A stretch of 64,000 nucleotides of DNA from contig JAULSU010000004.1 of NCBI GenBank assembly GCA_030512335.1, forward strand, positions 744,001 through 808,000. Direction: 5' to 3'. This DNA comes from Immersiella caudata (Eukaryota; Ascomycota; Sordariomycetes; Sordariales; Lasiosphaeriaceae). The notes beneath the pieces are model-generated. The model worked only from the letters and a program-made list of their open reading frames with translations, was not told the origin of the DNA and did no database searches. The translations under genes and the position numbers were made by a program. Positions within the stretch are counted from its first letter, which is position 1; each line of letters begins with the position of its first letter. Positions 54,543 to 64,000 of this stretch are shown here, one piece after another.

Positions 54543-56539
54543 TCAGTTGCCGGTTTTTGCGCCACCGGATTTGCCGGCCTTGGGCTTGGGAGGCGGCCTG
54601 CTCGCACAACCTCGCACTTCTCCAGACTCGACGGTTGCTCTGATTCTGCCATCTTGCAAGCTCTCCATAATCCCGTGAAGTTCTCTTTGGGTATCCCCAG
54701 CGGAGATGCGATATTTCACCACGCCAGTTTCCGTTGTCACTGCATCCATGGTCTTAGTTGGGGGAGTGTTAACGGGCTGGCTTTTCTTCTTGTTTTTTCG
54801 CCCCGGCCGGAGCCTTGCAAAGAATGAACCGGGTTTCCGGCTTACTGGCTCGACAGTCGGCTCCTTCGGTGGCTGTGGTGATGGCTTCTCCCGCCCTTCG
54901 TGTAACTCCCGAACGTGGATGACAAGGAGCTTGTCTTTGATCAACGCTAACAGAGCCCCGAGGGCGGTGTTGGCGGAGCAGCGTCCATCATTGTCACTCA
55001 TGTGCGCTAGCCACCTCTTGCCATCAGCGCTGATAACTTTAGCCGCTGTTTCCTCCGATGTTCCAGTTTCAAAGAATGTATCGGACTCCTTGAGAAACTG
55101 GATCTGCCCCTCCTGGCCGTAGAGCAGCCAGATGAGGAACTCCATATAAACGCAACCCAGAGACCACACATCAAACTTGCGTGAGAGGACGCCTGACTCA
55201 TGGTCCCTGTTCAGGACATCCTGGAGCTCGGGGGCCGCATACCGGGCGGTAGATGTATTGACTTTGGTGATCGTGTTCATCATCCGTCGTTTTGTGGTGG
55301 AGGACAGGTGATCCTTTGCGGTGCCGACGTCCGTTACAACCATTCGAACAGGCATTATGGAGTGACCGTTCCCATCGGATTCCTTGAAGCAGAGAATGTT
55401 GGATGGTTTGATGTCGCCATGACGAATGTTGAATTTGTGCATCTCAGCAACAGCTCCAGCGAGACCAGAAAGCTGCGCAAGAACACAACTCAGAAACTCG
55501 GAAAACTGGGGGTTGTCGGGCTTGATCTTCTGGTCTTCGTCTCGCCAAAAATGGTGGAGACTGCCCCGTTCAGCCCAGGGGAACACAATGCTCGGCTGTC
55601 CTCCTTGCGTAACACTGCACATGGCTCTGATGATGTGCTTGCTCTTGAAGCGCTTCGAGTCGCTTATCGACTTCAAAGTCGTTATCTCGTGTTCTATCTC
55701 GTCCGGTTGCATCTTCGTGGTCTTCAAAAATTTGAGAGCAACTCGGTAATTCCCATTGGAGTCTAAGCAGGTGGCCTGGGGCCGATTTGTCAGTTAGGAT
55801 GTTTACAAAACCGGGAGAGTTGCCGTCTTGTGAAGGGGAGGGCTTGATTTACCCGCTCAGGTACACGTTTTAGATGATCACGATGAATGCACCCGCGACC
55901 CACCCCGCCGTGCCCGGGGTTTGTGTTCCCATGTTCGATGCTCCCGTCTTTCCGGAGGAACGAATCTTGTGATCCCAGGAGAGGGGAGAAGTTGGTGTAG
56001 GGCATCGGGGCCTTGGATGGCACCTCGCGCTTGAACACGCCGTATTCGAGTATCGGGGATAGGAACCCCCACTGGTAGTTGCAAAAGTTTCTAATTTTTG
56101 CTGCGCTCCAGCCGGAACGCCCCCCGTCAATCGCAAAGATGTACTCTAGGCCCTCCTTCTCCTGAGCGTCTAGGTAGTGTCGTCCAATGGGACGCACTTG
56201 GCCGTTCTCTTGCATGATGGGCAGAATGGATTGACCTAGACGCCGGGAGTAGAACCTCTGGATGTGCCACGGGACTTCCACACGAATCAGGATGGCAAAG
56301 ATCTGGGGCGCCTGGTCTACTACAAAAGATGTCAGGTCGTCGATGTACGCATCTCGCGTTGTCCGTTCCGGTATTGGCAGTTTGTGCGTGTCGCTGTCAA
56401 GCAAGACTGCTTTCACAGACGTCTTGGTCAACAAAGCGCTCAGTGCAGTGACTGGAATAAATCCTCCCTGGTTGTCGCTATCTTTTCCTTCAAAACGTTT
56501 GTCGATATCCGAATCGAGAGTATCCAATGGGGTTGTCAT
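54543..56539 (-). CDS. Serine/threonine protein kinase-like protein, 639 aa
   Basis: Exons are 56539-55853 and 55775-54543; the GTAAAT..CCAG intron (55776-55852) joins in phase and the total is exactly 640 codons. The N-terminal about 230 residues belong to an uncharacterised extension common in fungal kinases of this type (LDSDIDKRFEGKDSDNQGGF, FIPVTALSALLTKTSVKAVL). In the kinase domain the ATP-site Lys lies in YRVALKFLK, the catalytic loop reads NIRHGDIKPSNILC (HRD as HGD, Asp kept), the Mg-binding motif is VVTDVGTAKD (DFG as DVG) and the activation-segment end is YAAPEL with KFDVWSLGCVYMEFL. A Gly-rich loop before the Lys is not obvious. The C-terminal tail is basic and Pro-rich. The start at 56539 fits family N-termini; the frame is open further upstream. 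It is divergent from the DUF2235 gene. Confidence 0.85.
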
Positions 56540-57119
56540 GACGAATGCGCGTGAATTGGTGATGTCGGCGGCCGTGATCGACCTCGACGAAGAATGGGCC
56601 CGGCTGAGTACAAGTACCCACGGCGTCATGCATCTTGGGTACGGCGAGCCCACATTTCGGCATGCGTCGAAACCCGATTGCGGTCGCCGACTGGGTCGCC
56701 GGGCGGTTCCCGCCAGAACCCGTGCGCGACGAAGAGGCGGGGAAGCAGCTGCACTTCCAGCCCCAGAATGGAGTTGCTTCGCCATGTCGGAGCGGACAAA
56801 TAATCCCTGGCCCCCCTGCAATGCGGAGCCTTGTCCTCGAAATAGGCGGATGTTCGAAGCGCCGTGGGGCAGAAGGAGGGGTTACCCCTCCAAGGCGTTG
56901 ACGAATGGGAGGCTGCCTTACCGATTCGCCTATGCAGTCAGGCCGGACATAGGCAGTGCTGCAGGAGCAACCCGGAACTCTCCATCTGTCCTCCTCCCCC
57001 CAGGCTAACGCTATAAGGCGTGTCGCAGTTTCCGACACAATGTCGCGTTTTGAACGAGCTACCGCCGGATCAGAAACCAGACATCCACCAACTGGCCCGC
57101 GGCACGGCGAGCCGGAAGC
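56540..57119. promoter_or_regulatory. Bidirectional promoter region, kinase / DUF2235 gene
   Basis: 580 nt separate the divergent starts at 56539 and 57120, and both core promoters must lie here. The kinase frame is open across much of it on the reverse strand, so a longer kinase N-terminus is possible. No clear TATA box is seen. Confidence 0.5.
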
Positions 57120-58751
57120 ATGTCAACACATAGGCACCCGGGCGACCAGTTTCGTCGGGATCGCGCAAAAGCCATCAGGAAGAGGCTCTTCGTCCTGTGC
57201 GACGGCACGTGGCAAGATGGGGTCAACAAGACGCAACCTCTAACCAACGTCGCGACCCTAGCGCGATGTATCGCCCCGATTGATGAAGATGGCTGCCTCC
57301 AAGTCATCTACTACGACGGCGGTGTTGGCAACTCGACAGGCTATTGGTCGCAAAGAATCGACGGTGCGACCGGACGAGGAATCTCGGCCAAGATTCGCAA
57401 CGCCTACAGCTTTCTCGCTCACAACTACAACTTCGAAAAGAGGGTTTCCGGCGACGAAATTGTTCTTGCTGGCTTCTCTCGCGGGGCTTTCACTGTCCAG
57501 TGTCTCGCTTCCTTCATCAGCGATACCGGCGGTCTGCTCGCGATGCAACATCTCTACTACCTCCGCGGTCTCTTTACCCTATGGTCATATAAGAACGTGC
57601 CAGGGGGAGAGGCCAAGTTCAAGGAAGAGCGCAAGCGTCTCGAAGACGCAAAGCTGATCCACAAGGTGTCAATCACAGCCTGTGCTGTGTGGGACACGGT
57701 CAGCGCCCTGGGGACCGGGTTCCAGCTCAGACCACACCCGCTCTCCTTCGTCGGTACGAGGGTGCCCTCGCGAGTGCAGAATGCCTTCCATGCTCTCGCC
57801 CTGGATGAGAAGCGAGGGAATTTTAGCCCCGTGGTTTGGGAGGAGGGACAGGCTGACTCTGGGACTCGCATCAGCCAATGTTGGTTCCTCGGGTCCCACA
57901 GCGACGTCGGTGGAAGCGGTGATGCAGCACTAGGGTCAATTACCCTGTTGTGGATGATAGGAAAGTTGCGCGATCACGTCGGGGTCGTCTTCGATGAGTT
58001 TGAGATTGCCAAGCATCTAAAGCACAAGTTTCTCGAGTGGGACTTTACAGTCAGCAGATGGCGGAAGGCTTTAGAAGAGACCAGGACGCTGTCCACGCGT
58101 GAGCACTCAGGTGAGTACCGTTTCTCTGTAAGCCAGCCTTGTTCCTTTGCAGCAACAGAGAAATAACGCTTCGCACGCATAGGTCAACCAACACTGCCTT
58201 CCTGGCACTGGGGCGTCATGGGCCTTGGGTGGCGGCCCCGCGAACGCTACCTGAGAGACTCACAATCCCTGCCATCAGACATCCACTTCACCGTGCGGCT
58301 CGCCTTGGCAGAAGGGGGTATCTCGTCCCAGATCCTGAAGTCCTGGACTGCAGCATGGACGACAGAAGACCCAACGAATACCGCAACCACACCGAGATAC
58401 ATCGAATGGCGTGCCCCTCGAAAAACACTGCAAATCGTGGGCGACAGTTCAGATGTAGCATTGCGTGAACATCCCCTCAAAATGAGAAATGGGAGATGTG
58501 AGTACGAATACGACCTGCTCATCCGCTGGAGCCAAGACAACCTCCAAGCAGGCCCAACCGATAGGACACCCTTCGCTGAGCGGCGCCTGCAGGAGTTAGA
58601 GGATGTCGTACAAAAAGGGGGAACGGACAATGCTCTCACCGCCTTGGCTGAGCTACTTGAACAGCATATGAAATTCAGTGATGACGGGAGACTTGCCGTA
58701 GATGTGATATATCCGCAACTTGCAACCGAGATTAATACAACGCGGCAGTAG
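57120..58751 (+). CDS. DUF2235 alpha/beta hydrolase (Tle1-type phospholipase-like)
   Basis: Exons are 57120-58110 and 58183-58751, joined in phase for 519 aa. DUF2235 is an alpha/beta hydrolase fold; bacterial relatives include type VI secretion phospholipases of the Tle1 group, and fungal copies are common, often near incompatibility-type genes. Motifs are LFVLCDGTWQDG at the N-terminus, YYDGGVGNSTGYWSQRIDGA, GFSRGAFTVQCLASFI (nucleophile elbow GxSxG as GFSRG), VWDTVSALGTGF (candidate acid) and CWFLGSHSDVGGSGD with the candidate catalytic His (GSHSDVGG). The C-terminal part ends with an acidic helical region (RLQELEDVVQKGGTDNALTA). All three catalytic elements seem present, so an active hydrolase is likely. 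The cellular substrate in fungi is not established. Confidence 0.9.
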
Positions 58752-60427
58752 AGCAAGTCACGGTTTGCGTGGACTTCACAAAGAGGCCAAACATGGAGAC
58801 ATGCGTGGGTATCCGGGCGAGGGAGATGGTGATATATACTATAGAAGAAGAGGCTATGTAGCCGCCAGCATTTAATCTAGCTTGGGGCAGCTCATGGCCC
58901 CGTTTTTCAGGGAATTTTCTATATCAATATTAATTTTTATAGAGTCTGGTCCCACAGAGCCGGCAGCGCCCCAGTCTCCCTCGGCATTTAGCGATCAGAG
59001 TTCAAACACGAAGCCGCATGATCAATGGTAGATTGATGACAACATCAATCAAGGCTCTCTACTCTGTGTCCAGGGATTGCCTATGTGATGCCATTACTGT
59101 TTGTTTGGGCTGCGTTGTGTAAAAGGTGCCATCCCATGTCCATGTGGTCAGCAGCGAAATAGCCAATACGTATTGCGGCTGGATGATTTGAGGTCGCACA
59201 GCCCCATTCTCGGATAGCCTCACGTGAAAGACGGATGTAGGCGAAAGTAGGTGAGTTTCTCTTGGCGGGAATATTTTCCTGGGATTGGCTTAGGAATCTT
59301 TTGAGGTTACAACACTTTTGACATAAGCTGCCTGGCACTACAAGACTGGGTTTGACAAGGAAGACTTCCACTTTATGGCTCAGTCGTCTTTGTCTTTGAC
59401 ATGCTTTACCTGCGCCCTCCAAGACCAAATTCCGAGATTACGAGCTGTCTGAATATCTCGAGGCTGGCAGAGCCGACTGACTGTGATCGTGCAACACCAA
59501 GCGCGTTTCCCGTATTGAAGTGAGGCCCAAAATATCCCGTTCAGGGGCCTACATGACGTCACCACCAACCCTGTCCTCCTCAACCCCTGTCCAAACAAAC
59601 TAGCCTGAGCGCCAAGAAATTGCTGGATTGATACACATTCTCAGGTAGCGGTACGCCCGTAGAAGATGTTTTCCCTCCAGTCGCAGATGGTGTTCCGCAA
59701 GTCGTGTTCGGAGGCCTTATTCCCCACACGGGAAGGTGCCTCCTGTGTCTAGGTTAAAAATTAGGGGCTGCTGTGGCGTGCCCTTTCCAGCAAGATTATC
59801 ACCACATCCAGCTCAGGGAAAGCGCGCTAGACGCTGCTCTTGCAACGCATCCGCATGCGCTAGGTACAATCCAATACTAGCTTAAATCTTAGCCCAACAC
59901 CTCTTGGCGCCACTGTTGCAATCCCCTCCAACACGCCATGGGAGATCTCCCTGTAGAGGGTATGGCGAGGAAGTTAATGAATACCCTGGCGTGGTTGAAA
60001 CCAAAGCCCTACTAGATGCTGTTTATTGCCACTCCGACCAGCTGTTTATTGCCAATCCGACCAGCTGGAAGGCCCTGGCCAGGCTCCGTTTAGGTATCGA
60101 GCTAACCAAAAAAACCAGTGTTGGAGTGTGAGAGGTAGGTTCTAGACCAGTCCACTCACTCAGCTCATGCAGTGACATGCATGCGGCCGTGGCAGCTACG
60201 AAGGTACTAACGATAGTCTGGACCTTCTTGTTGGGCGATTGGGGTCTAGAACACGTACTACCCTTCGGTGCATGTGACTGGTTGAGTGCATGGCGAATAG
60301 GTACGCGCCTCGCTTTACGTTGATGAATTGACTTTGATGAAATATTACATCTGAGGATTTCTTGCTTTCTCGTCACTCACCTGCTCGAGTATTTTCACCT
60401 CTCGAGACACTGGACTAAACCGACATC
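58752..60427. other. Gene-free stretch of about 1.7 kb
   Basis: Mostly non-coding by inspection; a 64-nt segment (59561-59624) has a diverged second copy at 62895-62958. No gene is recognised; the final part is the promoter of the 60428 gene. Confidence 0.45.
59561..59624 (+). repeat. Dispersed 64-nt repeat, copy 1
   Basis: This segment, containing AACAAACTAGCCTGAGCGCC and AAGAAATTGCT, matches 62895-62958 at most positions over 64 nt; the differences are mostly transitions. The two copies are in the same orientation, 3.3 kb apart. Confidence 0.7.
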
Positions 60428-61684
60428 ATGCCTACTTCGATACCCTACGACCCCAGTCTCGTACTGATGGGCGTGGTGACCGAAGAAGTCCTCAAGACGG
60501 TCGAAGAAATCTCCAAACTACGAGCTCCCGTCGACGCCGCCCGCGATGCTCTCAGCTCCCTCATCTCCTCCAAGCGCAGTCTGACCATGACAAAAGCCGA
60601 GCTCAGGAATCTCAATGTTGGGACAGACGCCCTGGACGCTGAGCTCAAGAAGCTCAACGAAGCCATCGAGTCGGCGGCCAGCACTTACGCAGCGGCCGAA
60701 ATGACGGCCGAACCTCAGATGATGCAGCTGCGGCAAAAGATGCACTTGGTGCACAAGTCGATCGAGAGTCCCGTCGACTCCCTGCGCAGCGAGATCAAGA
60801 CCATGCCCCTGGCCGCCGACACCATCAACATGGACGTGCAGTACTTTTCCTTCGACTCCAACTCGCAAAAATCGGCTGCGTACAGCGCACAAATCGCTTC
60901 GTACGTCTCGGGAGCCGTCAGCAGCGTCTTTGGCGCGGAAATGTCCAAGAAGGTTGGCACGGCCGCCTCCGGCCAGGTCAGCCGCCAAGTCGGCTCGCAC
61001 AGCATCGACGGCACTTTGGTCTTGTCAGTCAGCTGCACGCACAAGAAGGCAGCCATTGTAGCGCCCTTTGTGCTGCACGTCGAAAAGGCCATCAAGGTGT
61101 GGAACGGCCTCTTTCCGAGCAAGAAGCTGGACCCGACCAGCGCCACCAGCATGATGAAGTACGCCATGAACGAGAGCCAGGAGGACAAGGAAAAGTTCTC
61201 CATCATTTCGGGCACCACCCTTGGGTCGAGCTTTGTCGCCATGGTTCACGTGCTCAACCCCTCGGGGTCGATGGAGGCCACCGCCATGTCCATGCAGCGC
61301 ACAATGAACGCGGGCTCTTGCTTCGCCAACATGATGGTGACGGGCAAGGCCGGCGTCGACGCCAAGTTTGCCAGCGACATCAAGAATCTCCTCAGCCAGC
61401 AAAACATGCAGTCGCACGTCACTGTCCTGACCATGGGCATGGCTCCCACCACGGTGGCCAACGAGGGGGCCAACGAGGTGACCATCGAGGAGGCCATTGA
61501 CGTCAACTCGATGATGAGGGTCTTGGATGAATACATGAAAAGGACGGCAGAGGGAGCTTCGGGGGTTCCCATCAACTACTATCTCAGGGACATTGGCCGG
61601 AAGATGTTGGCGCAGATGTGGGCTGCCAAGTACCAACCTGGCAAGTTCATGAACATCAAGTATGACGACGACGACGACGCTTGA
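60428..61684 (+). CDS. Hypothetical single-exon protein, 418 aa, with coiled coil and acidic tail
   Basis: Unknown family. Residues about 15-120 are Ala/Glu/Lys/Leu-rich and predicted to be helical, probably coiled coil (EEVLKTVEEISKLRAPVDAA, ELKKLNEAIESAASTYAAAE). The middle has small-residue helices (AYSAQIASYVSGAVSSVFGA) and beta-prone SIDGTLVLSVSCTHKKAAIV. The C-terminal part contains NPSGSMEATAMSMQRTMNAG and LRDIGRKMLAQMWAAKYQPG. The last residues are a run of Asp (KYDDDDDA) encoded by GAC repeats. No signal peptide or clear membrane span. Codon use is strongly GC3-biased and the frame is clean, so it is probably well expressed. Function unknown. Confidence 0.75.
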   Translation: MPTSIPYDPSLVLMGVVTEEVLKTVEEISKLRAPVDAARDALSSLISSKRSLTMTKAELRNLNVGTDALDAELKKLNEAIESAASTYAAAEMTAEPQMMQLRQKMHLVHKSIESPVDSLRSEIKTMPLAADTINMDVQYFSFDSNSQKSAAYSAQIASYVSGAVSSVFGAEMSKKVGTAASGQVSRQVGSHSIDGTLVLSVSCTHKKAAIVAPFVLHVEKAIKVWNGLFPSKKLDPTSATSMMKYAMNESQEDKEKFSIISGTTLGSSFVAMVHVLNPSGSMEATAMSMQRTMNAGSCFANMMVTGKAGVDAKFASDIKNLLSQQNMQSHVTVLTMGMAPTTVANEGANEVTIEEAIDVNSMMRVLDEYMKRTAEGASGVPINYYLRDIGRKMLAQMWAAKYQPGKFMNIKYDDDDDA

Positions 61685-61907
61685 GCCGAGGGCGCAGATA
61701 TTCTTCCGTAGGAAAAGCACATTGACAAGACCGATCTCACCGAGGATGTTTGAGCTTTCCCCCCTTGTATCCTTGCCATCGTAGGATATGCCTACCACAT
61801 ACTCAGCTTCCACGGCGGAAGAGAAGAAGGCGCCCAGGACACATCGCAAGAACAGACTTTTCTGTCGTCGCAAGCTCCTCGGTGTCTCCCTCAAATTTGC
61901 TCCCATG
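61685..61907. other. Convergent spacer
   Basis: 223 nt between the 418-aa protein and the Nudix gene; nothing seen. Confidence 0.5.
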
Positions 61908-62677
61908 CTAGTTGCCGTAAGATGATGAATTAAGCTCGATGGCCTTCTTGACAACTTCCCGATCATCTGTAAACGTCAACCGCTCCAAAACCGCATCGTA
62001 GCTGTAAAACTCCACATCGTACCCATCCTCATGTCGCCCCCCAGCCTCATCCTCATTCACAACCACCACAAACCACCAGACCACCACAAACCACCAGACC
62101 ACCTTGATTTCGCCCTTTCCGACCCGCCGCGTCTGCAATGCAATAGGCTCGCAGACGCCCTTGAACAACCGCGGCTCATCCGACACATCGAACGTCTCAG
62201 CAGCAGGGCAAAGGCGCGATACCAGGTCCACGGGCAACAGGCGACACGGGATACCGGTTTCTTCGGTGGTCTCGCGAGTTGCGGTGGTTGCGAGGGATTC
62301 TCCGAGGTTGCGACGGCCCTTGGGAAGGATGTACTGGTCATGGCGGAGATGGTGGAGGACGCAGATCTCGCGGGTTGCGAGGTAGAAGAGCACGGTGCCT
62401 GCGCTTTCTACGTATTTTTTTTGCGGTGTGCAGCTCGGTCGTGGGTTGCAAAGGTGCCATTTGGGGTTCTACCGGCTCGGCCAAAGACTTCTGTCGGTGG
62501 GGGCAAGTTTGCCGGTGATTCAATCGCGCGCGAGAGAGCGGAGTCTGCGGTAGCGGTATAGCTCTGGTTGTTGAGGCAAGCAACCAATGAAGGTGCTCTG
62601 GTCGGTGAGAGCGACGCATAGTTTCGGAGAGGGAAACTGAAGGACGTTGGGCGCTGTGAAAAATTGGGACTTGCCAT
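61908..62677 (-). pseudogene. Nudix hydrolase-domain protein with a one-base frame break in an A run
   Basis: The N-terminal frame from Met 62677 reads MASPNFSQRPTSFSFPLRNY ... FGRAGRTPNGTFATHDRAAH, then Lys codons and a stop at about 62408. The Nudix domain lies in the next frame: VESAGTVLFYLATREICVLH, YILPKGRRNLGESLATTATR, RETTEETGIP, a perfect GX5EX7REUXEEXGU box. With nine instead of eight A near 62418-62425 the two frames join as HRKKKYVESAGTVLF, the expected family sequence. So there is either a one-base deletion or a homopolymer sequence error. The C-terminus includes a duplicated WWFVVV segment from an 18-bp tandem repeat (62062-62097) and ends at 61908. If read correctly the protein would be about 255 aa. 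Confidence 0.75.
62062..62097 (+). repeat. 18-bp tandem duplication within the Nudix gene
   Basis: ACCACCACAAACCACCAG occurs twice in tandem, adding six residues (WWFVVV duplicated) to the reverse-strand protein without a frame change. Confidence 0.85.
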
Positions 62678-63083
62678 GGCGTCTGCTCCTCGGAAGGCTG
62701 TGTCCAGTTAGGGTTGAGCCCCACCTCTCAGAATTCCAGCCTAACCTTGGATTGATGGATCCAGCACCGGAAAGGTTGACTTTAATCTATCCAACTTTCA
62801 CCGTCAATTCCCGGGCACCCGTTTAGAGATGAAAAGAAACACCCCCGCCTGAAGTATCTTGAAGAGTCGCATTCAGAGGGAGCGTGCAAGGCTCACCGCC
62901 AACCCTGCCCTCTTCGACCCCTGTTCAAACAAACAACCCTAAGCGCCAAGAAATTGCCATAGCGAATAGGCAACCACTGCGAGCTGAAAGCCATCCCCCT
63001 CTCAGGCCGGCGATTGCCGTTTCCAATTTCTCTGCTTCTTCGCATCACCCCCAAATCTCCAGCCATCTCGACAAATCCCCGGC
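62678..63083. promoter_or_regulatory. Divergent promoter region, Nudix gene / 63084 gene
   Basis: 406 nt between the divergent starts at 62677 and 63084. It contains the second copy (62895-62958) of the 64-nt repeat. Confidence 0.45.
62895..62958 (+). repeat. Dispersed 64-nt repeat, copy 2
   Basis: Contains AACAAACAACCCTAAGCGCC and AAGAAATTGCC and matches 59561-59624 with mostly C/T and A/G differences. This copy sits 126-189 nt upstream of the 63084 start. Confidence 0.7.
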
Positions 63084-64000
63084 ATGGCGCGATCCCCAGA
63101 GAGAAAGCGACAGCGCAGAGACTCACCGGTGCACTCCGAATCCGACGGTTTTGGGGCGCCGGAGCGCGTCCTTTTGACTTCGACAGCGAGGTGGTGCACC
63201 GTCAGCTCCACCGGCCACAGCGATGCGAACCTTCAACACCGCGTTACCTGGGACGAGGAAAAGATGAAATGCTTTCTTTCGGATGAGGAGCGAAACGATG
63301 CAGCGTTGATGCAAGGTCTGCTCGACGGGTCCAGTATTGAGCACGCCTCCAAGCTCCACCCGCTCATTTTCGACAGCGCTTCCGGCCCGGACTCACGAGC
63401 GCTGCGGTCTCTCCCTTTCTTCCAGAGACTCGCTTCCGATGATGAGAGTGCTCGTACAGAGTATAAGGGGTGGAATTTCGACAAGAAGCGGATTGTCGCG
63501 CTTGGGGTTCGGGACCTGTACCTCGCCGCCATGACGGGTCTTCTCGATGACGACGAGAAGCGCCTCCTTGCTCAGCTGGTCGACATTGTTGACAAACCAT
63601 CAGCTGGCGAATGTGCTGTTATCGAAGGGATGACGCTCAGGTTCCACCCTTCGAAAACCTTCAAGATGGTCAAGTTCATCGAGGACCTCGACGCCAAGCT
63701 AGACTCGAAATGGGGGCCCTACTTCGCGCAGGTACTCGATGCTCCTCGTTTATACGCCGTCTTCGTTGACCCAGTGGAGTTGTCGTTTCACAACTTTGAG
63801 AACATCGTTCCCTTGGATCAGTGGATGGAAACAAAGCTATCAACCGAGCCAGAGCTGTCTCTTGAACTGGCAGATGTCCAGAACGCCCAGCCGGGACCCG
63901 ACGTCTGGACAGCGAAGCTGCAGGGGTCAATCACGCCACTCCTGAAGGAACTCTCCGCTCTGGATCTCTTCGTCGTACCCCTCAACAAAGGCGCCCGGGG
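63084..64000 (+). CDS. Hypothetical protein, 5' part only (runs off the window)
   Basis: From ATG 63084 (CGGCATGGCG context) the frame is open for 305 codons without a stop to the window end, so the gene is partial. The N-terminus is very basic (MARSPERKRQRRDSPVHSES), a likely nuclear-localisation signal. It continues RVTWDEEKMKCFLSDEERND, EHASKLHPLIFDSASGPDSR, KGWNFDKKRIVALGVRDLYL, LLAQLVDIVDKPSAGECAVI, FKMVKFIEDLDAKLDSKWGP, LYAVFVDPVELSFHNFENIV and LKELSALDLFVVPLNKG. The sequence is globular, well balanced and needs no intron so far, although GTACTC after FAQ at 63731 could be a donor. I do not recognise a family. No signal peptide or membrane span. Confidence 0.75.
   Translation, partial: MARSPERKRQRRDSPVHSESDGFGAPERVLLTSTARWCTVSSTGHSDANLQHRVTWDEEKMKCFLSDEERNDAALMQGLLDGSSIEHASKLHPLIFDSASGPDSRALRSLPFFQRLASDDESARTEYKGWNFDKKRIVALGVRDLYLAAMTGLLDDDEKRLLAQLVDIVDKPSAGECAVIEGMTLRFHPSKTFKMVKFIEDLDAKLDSKWGPYFAQVLDAPRLYAVFVDPVELSFHNFENIVPLDQWMETKLSTEPELSLELADVQNAQPGPDVWTAKLQGSITPLLKELSALDLFVVPLNKGAR

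Noticed and set aside
61025..61966. 313-codon open frame on the reverse strand
   Set aside because: Antisense shadow of the 418-aa gene; His/Val/Gly-rich composition is typical of a complementary frame.
1..64000. Transposons, CRISPR arrays, rRNA genes or integrated viral sequence
   Set aside because: I found no terminal inverted or long terminal repeats, transposase or reverse-transcriptase motifs, repeat-spacer arrays or rRNA-like sequence.

Overview
The window is nuclear DNA of a filamentous ascomycete (Pezizomycotina, probably Sordariomycetes). Genes lie on both strands and many are split by 45-120 nt introns with GTAAGT/GTGAGT-type donors and CAG acceptors. Many belong to families that are expanded in, or specific to, filamentous fungi: Pth11-like rhodopsin domain, fungal GH95, DUF6594, Clr5, DUF3669, CorA-like, DUF2235, M43 protease and small cysteine-rich secreted proteins. 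There are no bacterial-type operons, rRNA genes or CRISPR arrays. All gene models come from reading frames and splice signals only.

Layout. 0.9-7.5 kb holds a Pth11-like membrane receptor, a secreted GH95 alpha-L-fucosidase and a broken DUF6594 gene. 8-14.4 kb looks like the remains of a secondary-metabolism cluster: an intact medium-chain dehydrogenase, a truncated lipocalin-like gene, a frame-broken LovC-type trans-enoyl reductase and an apparently intact cytochrome P450. 15-24 kb has a decayed Clr5 gene, hypothetical and secreted proteins and an M43 metalloprotease. 26-36 kb has a Nudix hydrolase, a tRNA-Leu-like gene with anticodon CGG, a Cys-rich secreted repeat protein, a five-exon CorA-like protein, dynactin p25 (the one clear core gene) and an extended SDR without the catalytic Tyr. 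36-48 kb has a sugar transporter, an ankyrin pseudogene, an 8-Cys secreted peptide and a frame-broken alpha/beta hydrolase, followed by gene-poor, decayed sequence. 49-64 kb has a collagen-like membrane protein, three pseudogenes (DUF3669, F-box, a beta-sandwich-type domain), a protein kinase divergent from a DUF2235 hydrolase, an unknown 418-aa protein, a second Nudix gene with a frame break and the 5' part of an unknown gene that runs off the window.

Two patterns run through the window. First, about a third of the recognisable genes are interrupted. Most frame breaks fall in or beside homopolymers and nearly all in-frame stops are explicable as C-to-T (or G-to-A) at CpA/TpG. This fits either accessory sequence decaying under RIP-like mutation or, for the indels, assembly error in homopolymers. 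Second, interrupted and intact members of families linked to fungal recognition and incompatibility (Clr5, DUF6594, ankyrin, F-box, DUF3669, CorA-like, kinase, DUF2235) are mixed with effector-like secreted proteins, as in a fast-evolving accessory region. The most notable single items are the collagen-like protein, the divergent kinase/DUF2235 pair and the CGG-anticodon tRNA-Leu-like gene.
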